Below, piece by piece: positions 1 to 5,484 of a stretch of DNA of 5,484 nucleotides. The first letter of the stretch is position 1. The number at the start of each line of letters is the position of its first letter. The position numbers were made by a program, and so were the translations under genes. This DNA comes from Leucobacter sp. Lineage in GTDB: Bacteria; Actinomycetota; Actinomycetes; Actinomycetales; Microbacteriaceae. A model generated the notes under the pieces. That model searched no databases. It was not told the origin of the DNA and was given only the letters and a program-made list of their open reading frames with translations. The stretch is from NCBI GenBank assembly GCA_012510755.1, contig JAAZHL010000167.1:1-5484 (forward strand), in the 5' to 3' direction.

Positions 1-1
1 A

Positions 2-130
2 GACAAGTTTGACGCTCTCGTGAACGACCTCAGTGTTGGCTTGCCTGCCGAGCTTGCTGCGCGTCGTCAGCAGTATGAGTACTATCGGGACGAGCTGCTC
101 ACCTTCAAAGAATTGGAAGTGGCAGCATGA
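2..130 (+). CDS. hsdS: Type I restriction-modification specificity subunit HsdS, C-terminal end (partial)
   Basis: Only the last 42 codons and the TGA stop are in the window; the gene runs off the left edge. The peptide begins DKFDALVNDLSVGLPAE and ends YYRDELLTFKELEVAA. This matches the conserved C-terminal region of many HsdS proteins (KFD.LV.DL..GLPAEI..R..QYEYYRD.LL.F), a helical conserved region after the second target-recognition domain that contacts HsdM. HsdS sets the DNA sequence recognised by both the methyltransferase (M2S1) and the restriction complex (R2M2S1). It lies on the same strand as, and 52 bases before, the Fic-type gene, which fits a shared transcript. Identification rests on remembered family sequence and on the hsdR gene downstream. 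Intactness of the rest of HsdS cannot be judged here. Confidence 0.9.
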   Translation, partial: DKFDALVNDLSVGLPAELAARRQQYEYYRDELLTFKELEVAA

Positions 131-171
131 CCGGTATTGCCGCTGCAAGTCAATGTCAGTGGTGGGTGCTT

Positions 172-180
172 AGGTGGAGG
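172..180 (+). promoter_or_regulatory. Ribosome binding site deciding the start of the RhuM/Fic gene
   Basis: The purine-rich run AGGTGGAGG lies just before ATG 183. Its AGGTGG part ends 5 bases before the ATG. The frame can also open at GTG 174, immediately after an in-frame TAG at 171-173, but that start would lie inside this run and has only the weaker GGTGGG at 161-166 in front. ATG 183 is therefore preferred. Confidence 0.5.
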
Positions 181-182
181 GC

Positions 183-1151
183 ATGAGCTCCTCCGATCAA
201 ATAACCCGAGATAAGGTCGTGCTTTATCAGCACGCTGACGGGTCGTCATCGGTCGAAGTGCGACTAGATGCCGACACCGTGTGGCTGAGCCAGCAACAGA
301 TTGCAGACCTCTTTGAGACATCGCGCGAAAACGTTACGATGCATATTCGCAATGTCTACCGTGAACATGAACTCGCAGAAGAGGCAACTTGTAAGAAATT
401 TTTACAAGTTCGAACCGAGGGCTCCCGCAATGTAGAACGTGAGATTGTTCACTACAACCTAGATCTCATTATCTCGGTTGGCTACCGTGTGAAAAGCAAG
501 ACTGCAACTCAGTTTCGCATCTGGGCCACCGAACGATTGCGCGACTACCTTGTGCAGGGTTATGCAATCAACAACGTGCGCCTAGCCGAACTTGGTTCAA
601 TTGTGCAAATTCTCGCACGCTCGAATGACGAACTTGTAGCTGGGGTTGCAGACGTCGTTGCGAAGTACCTACCCGGCCTCACACTGTTACGAGACTATGA
701 CAACGGCAACATTGTTGCTAAACCTCAAACGGAGCCGGGTTGGAAACTGACTATAGCTGAGGCTCGGCAAGTGATTGCGAATGTTGCCTCAGAGTTTTCA
801 AACGACACGCTCTTTGGTAATGAACGTGGTGATGCCTTGGCCGGGGTGATCGGTGTGATTTATCAAGGGTTTGGAGGTCAAGAACTATACGCGACGGTCG
901 AGGAAAAGGCAGCGAACCTGCTCTACCTCATCGTCAAAGACCACCCGCTTTCAGATGGCAATAAGCGCAGCGCTGCGGCGCTCTTCGTAACTTTTCTCGC
1001 CAATAACGGTCTGCTCTATGACTCAGCCGGTACCAGCCGAATTTCAAACAACTCGCTCGCTGCCCTCACACTCATGGTTGCAATGAGCAACCCCAAAGAA
1101 AAAGACGTAATGGTCGCATTGCTTATTCGTATGATCACAGAAGGCATCTGA
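183..1151 (+). CDS. RhuM family protein with C-terminal Fic/Doc domain
   Basis: A 322-residue protein (325 if GTG 174 is the start). The N-terminal part, about residues 10-185, has the RhuM-type layout. It holds a helix-turn-helix-like stretch VWLSQQQIADLFETSREN, then VHYNLDLIISVGYRVKS and FRIWATERLRDYLVQGY, both typical of RhuM proteins named from Salmonella pathogenicity island 3. The C-terminal part carries a Fic/Doc core, HPLSDGNKRSAAALF, at about residues 254-268. Its catalytic His, acidic Asp and NKR are all present. The DGNKR form is closer to Doc (HxFxDANKR) than to classical Fic (HxFxxGNGR). Fic enzymes usually transfer AMP to target proteins, while Doc of phage P1 phosphorylates EF-Tu; which reaction applies here cannot be read from the sequence. 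The gene lies between hsdS and hsdR, and its TGA overlaps the hsdR ATG by one base. No separate antitoxin gene is visible. The reading frame is intact, unlike its neighbour hsdR. Confidence 0.9.
   Translation: MSSSDQITRDKVVLYQHADGSSSVEVRLDADTVWLSQQQIADLFETSRENVTMHIRNVYREHELAEEATCKKFLQVRTEGSRNVEREIVHYNLDLIISVGYRVKSKTATQFRIWATERLRDYLVQGYAINNVRLAELGSIVQILARSNDELVAGVADVVAKYLPGLTLLRDYDNGNIVAKPQTEPGWKLTIAEARQVIANVASEFSNDTLFGNERGDALAGVIGVIYQGFGGQELYATVEEKAANLLYLIVKDHPLSDGNKRSAAALFVTFLANNGLLYDSAGTSRISNNSLAALTLMVAMSNPKEKDVMVALLIRMITEGI
1139..1144 (+). promoter_or_regulatory. Ribosome binding site of hsdR inside the Fic gene
   Basis: AGAAGG lies 6 bases before the hsdR ATG at 1151, within the last codons of the Fic gene. 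Together with the TGATG stop/start overlap (TGA 1149-1151, ATG 1151-1153) it indicates translational coupling. It also favours ATG 1151 over the next in-frame ATG at 1163, which has no such site. Confidence 0.6.
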
Positions 1152-2152
1152 TGAGCCCAACTATGAACTATGACCTCATCGCGTTCGGTGGGGAGTCGAC
1201 CGTTGTCGTCGAATATGAGCCTGACCCGCGGCAAGAGACCCGATACCAGTCCGAGTCGCAGCTCGAGACCGAATTCATTCGCCAACTCGAATCACAAGCC
1301 TACGAACGTGTCACGATCACGAGCGAGGCCGACCTCGTCTCAAACCTGCGCACCCAGCTTCAATCACTGAACCGGTACGAGTTCACCGACACAGAGTGGC
1401 AGCGGTTCTTCACCGAACGCATCGCATCTACCGGAGACGGCATCGTAGAGAAAACGGTGCGCATTCAAGAAGACCATGTGCAGCTGCTGACTCGTGATGA
1501 TGGCTCAACGAAGAACATCACCTTGCTCGATAAGCAAAACATCCACAACAACCGACTGCAGGTCATCAACCAGTACGCGGTCGACCTCGGTGAGGGCGGT
1601 GCGTCGTTTGCGAACCGCTATGACGTCACCATTCTCGTCAACGGTCTGCCGATGGTGCATGTGGAACTGAAGCGTCGCGGGGTGCCGATCCGTGAAGCGT
1701 TTAACCAGATTGACCGGTACCAGCGCGATAGCTTCTGGGCAGGCTCTGGCCTCTTCGAATACGTGCAGCTCTTTGTGATCTCGAACGGCACTCAAACGAA
1801 GTACTACTCGAACACCACCCGCCGCCAGCACGTCGCTGACCAGCACGGTTCGCGTCGCACGAAGAAAACCTCGAACAGTTTCGAGTTCACGTCGTGGTGG
1901 GCTGACGCACGCAACCAGCCGATCCTCGATCTGATGGCGTTCGCGAAGACGTTCTTCGCGAAGCACACGATCTTGAATATTCTCACCCGGTACTGTGTGC
2001 TCACGAGTGACCGGCTGCTGCTCGTGATGCGACCGTACCAGATTGTGGCGACCGAGCAGATCCTCTCAAAAATCAATATCTCTACCAACTACAAGACACT
2101 CGGCACCCGTGAGGCAGGTGGCTATGTCTGGCACACCACCGGTTCGGGTTAA
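1151..2152 (+). CDS. hsdR: N-terminal HsdR fragment containing the nuclease domain only
   Basis: This is the only part of hsdR that keeps its own start signals: ATG coupled to the Fic gene and an AGAAGG site. If translated it would be a 333-residue product ending ...WHTTGSG. It contains the whole RecB-like PD-(D/E)xK nuclease core (D158, E172, K174, Q186, Y190) and the linker RPYQIVATEQIL that leads into the first helicase domain, but no motor. In known type I enzymes the nuclease acts only within the R2M2S1 complex after translocation, so a free fragment is expected to be inactive or unstable; this is inference. It may be annotated as a separate HsdR N-terminal protein. Confidence 0.55.
   Translation: MSPTMNYDLIAFGGESTVVVEYEPDPRQETRYQSESQLETEFIRQLESQAYERVTITSEADLVSNLRTQLQSLNRYEFTDTEWQRFFTERIASTGDGIVEKTVRIQEDHVQLLTRDDGSTKNITLLDKQNIHNNRLQVINQYAVDLGEGGASFANRYDVTILVNGLPMVHVELKRRGVPIREAFNQIDRYQRDSFWAGSGLFEYVQLFVISNGTQTKYYSNTTRRQHVADQHGSRRTKKTSNSFEFTSWWADARNQPILDLMAFAKTFFAKHTILNILTRYCVLTSDRLLLVMRPYQIVATEQILSKINISTNYKTLGTREAGGYVWHTTGSG
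2150..2152 (+). other. In-frame TAA replacing the Walker A lysine of HsdR
   Basis: The codons read GGT TCG GGT TAA CCG CTG ACC TCG, giving G-S-G-stop-P-L-T-S. Intact HsdR proteins read G-S-G-K-T-L-T-S here. The frame before and after the stop is the same. If the ancestor was AAA ACG, two A-to-other changes three bases apart explain both K-to-stop and T-to-P. The change leaves a GGTTAACC palindrome at 2147-2154. Confidence 0.85.
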
Positions 2153-2209
2153 CCGCTGACCTCGTTTAAGACGGCACAGCTGGCATCGCGGCTGGAATCG
2201 GTAGACAAG

Positions 2210-3796
2210 GTGTTGTTTGTGGTCGATCGCAAAGACCTCGATTACCAGACGATGAAAGAATACGACCGGTTCGAAAAAGGCTCAGCAAACTCGAACACCT
2301 CAACTGCGGTGTTGAAACGGCAGCTTGAAGATCCGTCGAAGAAGATCATCATCACCACGATTCAGAAGCTCTCAAACTTCATCAGTGGTAATAAACAACA
2401 CCAGGTCTATGGCGACCATGTGGTGTTGATCTTCGACGAATGTCACCGTTCACAATTCGGTGACATGCACACTGCGATCACCAAAGCATTCAAACGGTAC
2501 AACCTGTTCGGATTTACGGGCACACCGATCTTTGCCGAGAACTCGGGCAGTGGCGGCAACCCGCAGCTGAAACCCACCGAGCAAGCATTCGGTGACAAAT
2601 TGCACACCTACACGATCGTGGATGCGATCAAAGACAAGAACGTGCTGCCGTTTCGTATCGACTACATCAACACCATCAAAGTCGGGGCGGTCGGCGACAA
2701 GCAAGTCTCCGCGATCGATACCGAGAACGCGCTGCTCTCATCCGCCAGGGTCTCGCAGGTGACGAAGTACATTCTTGACCACTTCGATCAGAAGACGAAA
2801 CGCTCTGAAGGGTATGCACTGGGAGAACGCCGGGTGCGCGGATTCAACTCGATCTTCGCGACCGCGTCGATCACTGCGGCACGCACCTACTATCAAGAGT
2901 TCAAGCGTCAGCAAGCAGACCTGCTGCCTGATCAGCGTTTGAAGGTCGCGACAATCTTCTCGTATGCGGCAAACCCCGATTCAGAAGACGGCCTGCTCGG
3001 CGAAGAAGGCTTTGAGATTGATGCTCTGACGGGTGATGACCGTTCGTTCCTTGAGACAGCGATCACAGACTACAATCGCATGTTCGGCATGAACTACAAC
3101 ACCTCCGCTGTCGAGTTCGAGAATTACTACAAAGACATTTCGATGCGGTTGAAGAACCGAGAACTCGATCTCGTGATCGTGGTCAACATGTTTCTTACGG
3201 GGTTCGACGCCACTACCCTCAACACCTTATGGGTCGACAAAAACCTGCGCAGCCACGGTCTGATTCAGGCATATTCACGCACGAATCGCATTCTGAACTC
3301 GGTGAAGACATACGGCAACATTGTGTGCTTTCGTGACCTTGAGCAGGCCACGAATGACGCGATCGCCTTGTTCGGCAATAAGGACGCGGCAGGCATCGTG
3401 CTGCTCAAGCCATATCGCGAATACTACGACGACTACGCCGAAAAGGTCGCCGAACTGCTGGCACACTACCGGCCAGGCGAACTGGTCGTTGGTGAAGCAG
3501 ATCAGGTTGCATTTGTAAAACTGTATGGCGAGATTTTGAAGCTGCGCAACGTGCTCACCTCGTTTGACGATTTCGCCGCAGACGAAATCTTGTCTGATCG
3601 TGACAAACAAGATTTCCAGTCGACCTACCTCGATATTTGGAACGAACGCAAGCGTGCGGTCGCGAGCGAGAAAGAATCGATCGTTGAAGACGTTGTCTTC
3701 GAGATCGAACTGATCAAACAAGTTGAGATCAACGTCGACTACATTCTGCTGCTCGTGCAGAAATACCGCGAAGAACGCGGTGACGGAGATGACTAA
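2210..3796 (+). pseudogene. hsdR: Middle HsdR fragment: helicase motor without its P-loop
   Basis: The frame is open from 2153 to 3793, and the first possible start after the upstream stop is GTG 2210, with no convincing ribosome binding site. The conceptual 528-residue piece begins VLFVVDRKDLDYQTMKEYDRF (motif Ia region). It carries TTIQKL, the DECH box (LIFDECHRSQFGDMH), TGTP, the second RecA-like domain with NMFLTGFD and the QAYSRTNR arginine-finger motif, and the beginning of the helical domain. Because Walker A lies upstream of the start, this piece could not bind ATP normally even if it were made. It is best treated as part of the hsdR pseudogene, although automated annotation may list it as a DEAD/DEAH helicase. 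Confidence 0.7.
3794..3796 (+). other. Second in-frame TAA in hsdR
   Basis: The frame reads GAT GAC TAA GAA CTC CGT, giving D-D-stop-E-L-R, then continues in the same frame as ISRAIDSSPSLRNKKELIENF, which is the expected HsdR continuation. The ancestral codon was most simply AAA (Lys), CAA (Gln) or GAA (Glu), each one base from TAA. From memory, D-K-E-I/L occurs at this place in some HsdR proteins, which favours Lys. Confidence 0.75.
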
Positions 3797-4186
3797 GAAC
3801 TCCGTGCCGGAATTAGTCGTGCGATTGACTCGAGCCCGAGCCTGCGCAACAAGAAAGAACTCATCGAGAACTTCGTCGACTCGGTGTCGGTGAAAGGTGA
3901 ACTCGAAGCCGAATGGCGCGCCTACGTTGGTGCGCAGCGCGAGAAGGAACTCGACCAAATCATTGAGGTCGAGAACCTGAAACCCGAGGAGACCGAAAAG
4001 TTCATTCGTGCCGCGTTTCGTGAAGGGCAACTGCGCACCACGGGCACCGCGATCACGAAAGTGCTGCCGCCGGTGTCACGCTTCTCAAAAGACAAAAACC
4101 ATAGTGAGAAGAAACAGCGAGTGATTCGACTACTGAGCGAGTTTTTCGAGAAATTCTTCGGACTGGGTGCAAACTTCGACGAATAG
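3797..4186 (+). pseudogene. hsdR: C-terminal HsdR fragment (complex-assembly region)
   Basis: These are the 129 codons following the second TAA, in the same frame, ending at TAG 4184-4186. The first GTG that could restart translation is at 3884, giving 100 residues. Recognisable HsdR C-terminal features are SSPSLRNKKELIENF, ENLKPEETEKFIRAAFREG, TGTAITKVLPPVSRF and the closing helix RLLSEFFEKFFGLG. In EcoR124I the C-terminal region of HsdR is linked to docking onto the methyltransferase. Alone the piece has no predicted activity. The last codon lies 39 bases from the end of the convergent minus-strand gene. Confidence 0.65.
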
Positions 4187-4225
4187 AGCGGGCGGTGAGC
4201 CTACTGAGAACGAAGCCATGCCCAC

Positions 4226-4978
4226 TCACCTGAAATTGAGTGATCGCCTCAACTTAGATGTGTCTTCGGCGCCGGGCGGGCCCGCGTACCCTGACTGGCT
4301 CATCACAATCAGCGTTTGACCGCTTCTCAGCGGGTACAGACGAGCCTCCCTGCTCGGCGTCTGCCAAGCCGCCCTCAGCACCTCGCCTTCACCCAACCCC
4401 AGCATGATCGCAACCCGTTGCCAAGGTTTACCGAAAGCGAAAATGAATTCGCTATCGATTTCACCCAAAGGTGCGAAAACAAATCGCTCAAGAACCGCAG
4501 AAGGAATATGCATTGAGGCAGTCACCCTCGACGAGTGAAACGGATACAATTCCATAAAGAGCAACCGATCAGCGCCCACACGTTCGTCGGCATGCAGGCG
4601 TTTCGCAAATGTCACTCGATTGCGCAGATAGGTATTGACACCTTTGGCAGCCTCCCATTCAGCGCTCGCATACGGAACAGTCTCGGCCCATTCGCTATAA
4701 CTACTCGACCTGATCTGGTTTGTGAAAGAACCATGCAAACCCTGAAACTCAGGCTGAGCCGCACCAGGGTTCAGGCCAAGCATGATCAGCTTCGGTGTTT
4801 CACCGTTGAGAACCCCGCCATACGGCTCTGGAAATACGCTCAGATCGACCGCACCTTGCCCGCGACCTTGATATGAGTTCTTCCATTGTTCAAGAATTGG
4901 GCTGAGCGTGTGATCACCGTTTACCCATTTCGCGATCTCACCATCCCAAAATTGCACGACCTCAGCGCGAGCACTCAT
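4226..4978 (-). CDS. Hypothetical protein, possibly uracil-DNA glycosylase superfamily
   Basis: A 250-residue soluble protein with no signal peptide or membrane segment evident. It begins MSARAEVVQFWDGEIAKW and ends with TGA. A hydrophobic strand LIMLGLNPG (residues 64-72) resembles motif 1 of the uracil-DNA glycosylase superfamily, especially the Mug/TDG form G-I-N-P-G. Further along come MELYPFHSSR (142-151), FAFGKPW (180-186) and LIVMSQSGYAGPPG (223-236). The last could correspond to the second active-site loop (NPSG in Mug), but the match is loose. If right, it would excise damaged or modified bases from DNA; a different nucleotide-related role is equally open. ATG 4978 is the only plausible start, because an in-frame stop lies 12 bases upstream on the coding strand (4991-4993). 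No Shine-Dalgarno sequence precedes it, so it may be leaderless. It is convergent with hsdR and divergent from the gene at 5127, so it is not in the R-M operon. Confidence 0.82.
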   Translation of the reverse strand: MSARAEVVQFWDGEIAKWVNGDHTLSPILEQWKNSYQGRGQGAVDLSVFPEPYGGVLNGETPKLIMLGLNPGAAQPEFQGLHGSFTNQIRSSSYSEWAETVPYASAEWEAAKGVNTYLRNRVTFAKRLHADERVGADRLLFMELYPFHSSRVTASMHIPSAVLERFVFAPLGEIDSEFIFAFGKPWQRVAIMLGLGEGEVLRAAWQTPSREARLYPLRSGQTLIVMSQSGYAGPPGAEDTSKLRRSLNFR

Positions 4979-4980
4979 GG

Positions 4981-4995
4981 GTTGATCGTATCAAC
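4981..4995. promoter_or_regulatory. Perfect dyad overlapping a -10-like box before the minus-strand gene
   Basis: GTTGATCGTATCAAC is an inverted repeat with 6-base arms (GTTGAT and ATCAAC) and a 3-base centre. On the minus strand it holds TACGAT (4985-4990), a TANNNT-type -10 box ending 6 bases before ATG 4978. That is the spacing expected of a leaderless transcript starting at or next to the A of ATG. A repressor bound here would block the promoter. No clear -35 element was seen, so the promoter reading is tentative; the dyad itself is exact. Confidence 0.45.
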
Positions 4996-5112
4996 GAAGG
5001 CGACACTATCCGCGTGGTTAGACCCTCCAGCTTCGGGTGAAATGAACCGATAAAGAGAAGCGACCTGCCCAAAATGTCAGAGGTATGCCTCATCATGGTG
5101 CACACCACGACG

Positions 5113-5118
5113 AAAGGG
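5113..5118 (+). promoter_or_regulatory. Ribosome binding site of the right-edge gene
   Basis: AAAGGG lies 8 bases before ATG 5127. The same frame is open further upstream to an ATG at 5085, but that codon has only AGAGG one base in front of it, so 5127 is preferred. Confidence 0.5.
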
Positions 5119-5126
5119 TTGCGCCG

Positions 5127-5484
5127 ATGACTGTGATGACTTTGACGACCACCATGAGACCTGAAGTGTTGCCGCTCGCTCCGACGAAGACGGTCGAAGA
5201 AGTGTGGCAACAACCCGCAGTTGGCACCCCCTGGTGTGAAGACGGCGAGCACAACCTTGGTCTTGATGAAGTGCTTGATGTGTTATACGCGCTCGGCTTC
5301 AACGAAGACATGCAGAGTGTGACACACGCGCAAATTGTACGAATGAGTATGGAGCTTTGGCTTTATGAAGCGGTGTGTGCGTTCTTCCACCTCGGTGTAG
5401 AAGACGCTGCCAAACGCGTACACGGAGTCGTCGCTGATGAATATCCGCTCGGTGAAGGCCTAGCAATCGTCAAAGAATTCTCTG
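5127..5484 (+). CDS. Hypothetical protein, N-terminal 119 residues (partial, runs off right edge)
   Basis: The frame is open from ATG 5127 to the window end (119 complete codons) without a stop. I do not recognise the family. The product begins MTVMTLTTTMRPEVLPLAP, a Thr-rich and probably flexible start. Then come WCEDGEHNLGLDEVLDVLYALGF and HAQIVRMSMELWLYEAVCAFF, which look like amphipathic helices, and HLGVEDAAKRVHGVVADEY. It is rich in Glu and Asp, contains two Cys in the visible part, and has no signal peptide or transmembrane segment. Codon use resembles that of hsdR. ATG codons at 5136 and 5154 are alternative starts. It is transcribed away from the 4226-4978 gene across a 148-base gap. 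That it is a real gene is supported by the ribosome binding site, the long open frame and the codon use; its function is unknown. Confidence 0.7.
   Translation, partial: MTVMTLTTTMRPEVLPLAPTKTVEEVWQQPAVGTPWCEDGEHNLGLDEVLDVLYALGFNEDMQSVTHAQIVRMSMELWLYEAVCAFFHLGVEDAAKRVHGVVADEYPLGEGLAIVKEFS

Larger units (their letters stand above)
1151..4186 (+). pseudogene. hsdR: Type I restriction endonuclease subunit HsdR, broken by two in-frame TAA codons
   Basis: HsdR is the motor and nuclease of type I R-M complexes: it translocates DNA using ATP and cuts far from the recognition site. Read through, the frame gives 1011 codons ending at TAG, close to EcoR124I HsdR (about 1038). In order it holds: a PD-(D/E)xK nuclease with D158, E172-L-K174 and the Q186-x3-Y190 motif; Walker A at about 328-335, reading HTTGSG then stop then Pro; Walker B/motif II D429ECH; motif III TGTP at 456-459; motif V NMFLTGFD at 679-686; motif VI QAYSRTNR at 706-713; and a helical C-terminal region to 1011. 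TAA falls at codon 334, exactly where the Walker A lysine belongs, and at codon 882. All three pieces share one reading frame, so no insertion or deletion is required. The other motifs look intact, suggesting recent inactivation. A sequencing fault or stop-codon readthrough is possible but less likely, because Thr after the Walker A lysine is also changed to Pro. Confidence 0.88.
4979..5126. other. Divergent intergenic region
   Basis: This 148-base gap must hold the promoters of both flanking genes. Besides the 15-base dyad next to the minus-strand start, a small inverted repeat GAGG-TATG-CCTC occurs at 5080-5091, about 35 bases before ATG 5127. It could be an operator or chance. No convincing -35/-10 pair was found for the plus-strand gene. 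Confidence 0.5.

Noticed and set aside
1940..1962. Repeated TTCGCGAA palindrome
   Set aside because: It is explained by the coding of the repeated Phe-Ala-Lys in hsdR (MAFAKTFFAK) with similar codons.
1505..1966. 153-codon minus-strand open frame opposite the HsdR nuclease domain
   Set aside because: It is an antisense shadow of conserved HsdR sequence, rich in Arg and Val, with no motif.
3275..4030. 251-codon open frame on the minus strand opposite hsdR
   Set aside because: It lies fully antisense to clear HsdR helicase and C-terminal sequence. Its product is Phe/Val/Leu-rich in the way expected from complementing GAA/GAC/AAC-rich codons, and no family is recognisable.
1151..4186. Frameshifts as the cause of the split hsdR
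   Set aside because: The start at 1151, both fragments and the final TAG are all in the same frame; only nonsense codons separate them.
4194..4230. Possible bidirectional terminator between hsdR and the convergent gene (GGTGAG 4194-4199, CTCACC 4225-4230)
   Set aside because: The arms are only 6 bases with a 25-base loop and no T-tract on either strand; it is not a convincing intrinsic terminator.
4535..4876. 113-codon plus-strand open frame within the minus-strand gene
   Set aside because: The opposite strand has a longer 250-residue frame with a GLNPG motif and ordered hydrophobic strands; the plus-strand product shows no coherent domain.
4962..5311. Two overlapping minus-strand open frames opposite the right-edge gene
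   Set aside because: Both products are of low complexity (Ser, Thr, Arg or His rich). The plus-strand frame has a ribosome binding site, better codon use and stays open to the edge.

Overview
The window holds the distal end of a type I restriction-modification (R-M) locus, followed by two genes of less certain function. G+C is moderate: hand-counted 60-base samples gave about 42-55% in the Fic gene and 47-58% in hsdR. The proteins are bacterial. The codon choice (many GTG, CTC, CGC and GAA codons) and a possible leaderless start point weakly towards an actinobacterium of middling G+C, but the sequence does not settle the taxon.

Plus strand, 1-4186, reading in one direction: the last 42 residues of HsdS (specificity subunit, to 130); an intact RhuM/Fic-Doc fusion protein (183-1151); and hsdR (restriction subunit, 1151-4186), whose ATG overlaps the stop of the Fic gene by one base. 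hsdM and the rest of hsdS should lie off the left edge. The hsdR reading frame is complete in length (1011 codons) and carries the nuclease, helicase and C-terminal regions in register. It is broken by two in-frame TAA codons. The first replaces the catalytic lysine of the Walker A motif (2150-2152) and is followed by a Thr-to-Pro change. The second lies near the start of the C-terminal region (3794-3796). No frameshift is needed anywhere. The likely outcome is loss of restriction, with methylation (HsdM/HsdS) and the Fic protein retained.

Minus strand, 4226-4978: a 250-residue protein convergent with hsdR, with a GLNPG motif and general layout resembling the uracil-DNA glycosylase superfamily (tentative). 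Its start codon has no obvious Shine-Dalgarno sequence and sits directly downstream of a perfect 15-base dyad that contains a TANNNT box.

Plus strand, 5127 to the right edge: the beginning of an unrecognised acidic, mostly helical-looking protein, divergent from the previous gene.

The most interesting points are the Fic-type toxin placed between hsdS and hsdR, the position held by the anticodon nuclease prrC in the E. coli prr locus, and the exact placing of the first hsdR stop on the ATPase lysine.
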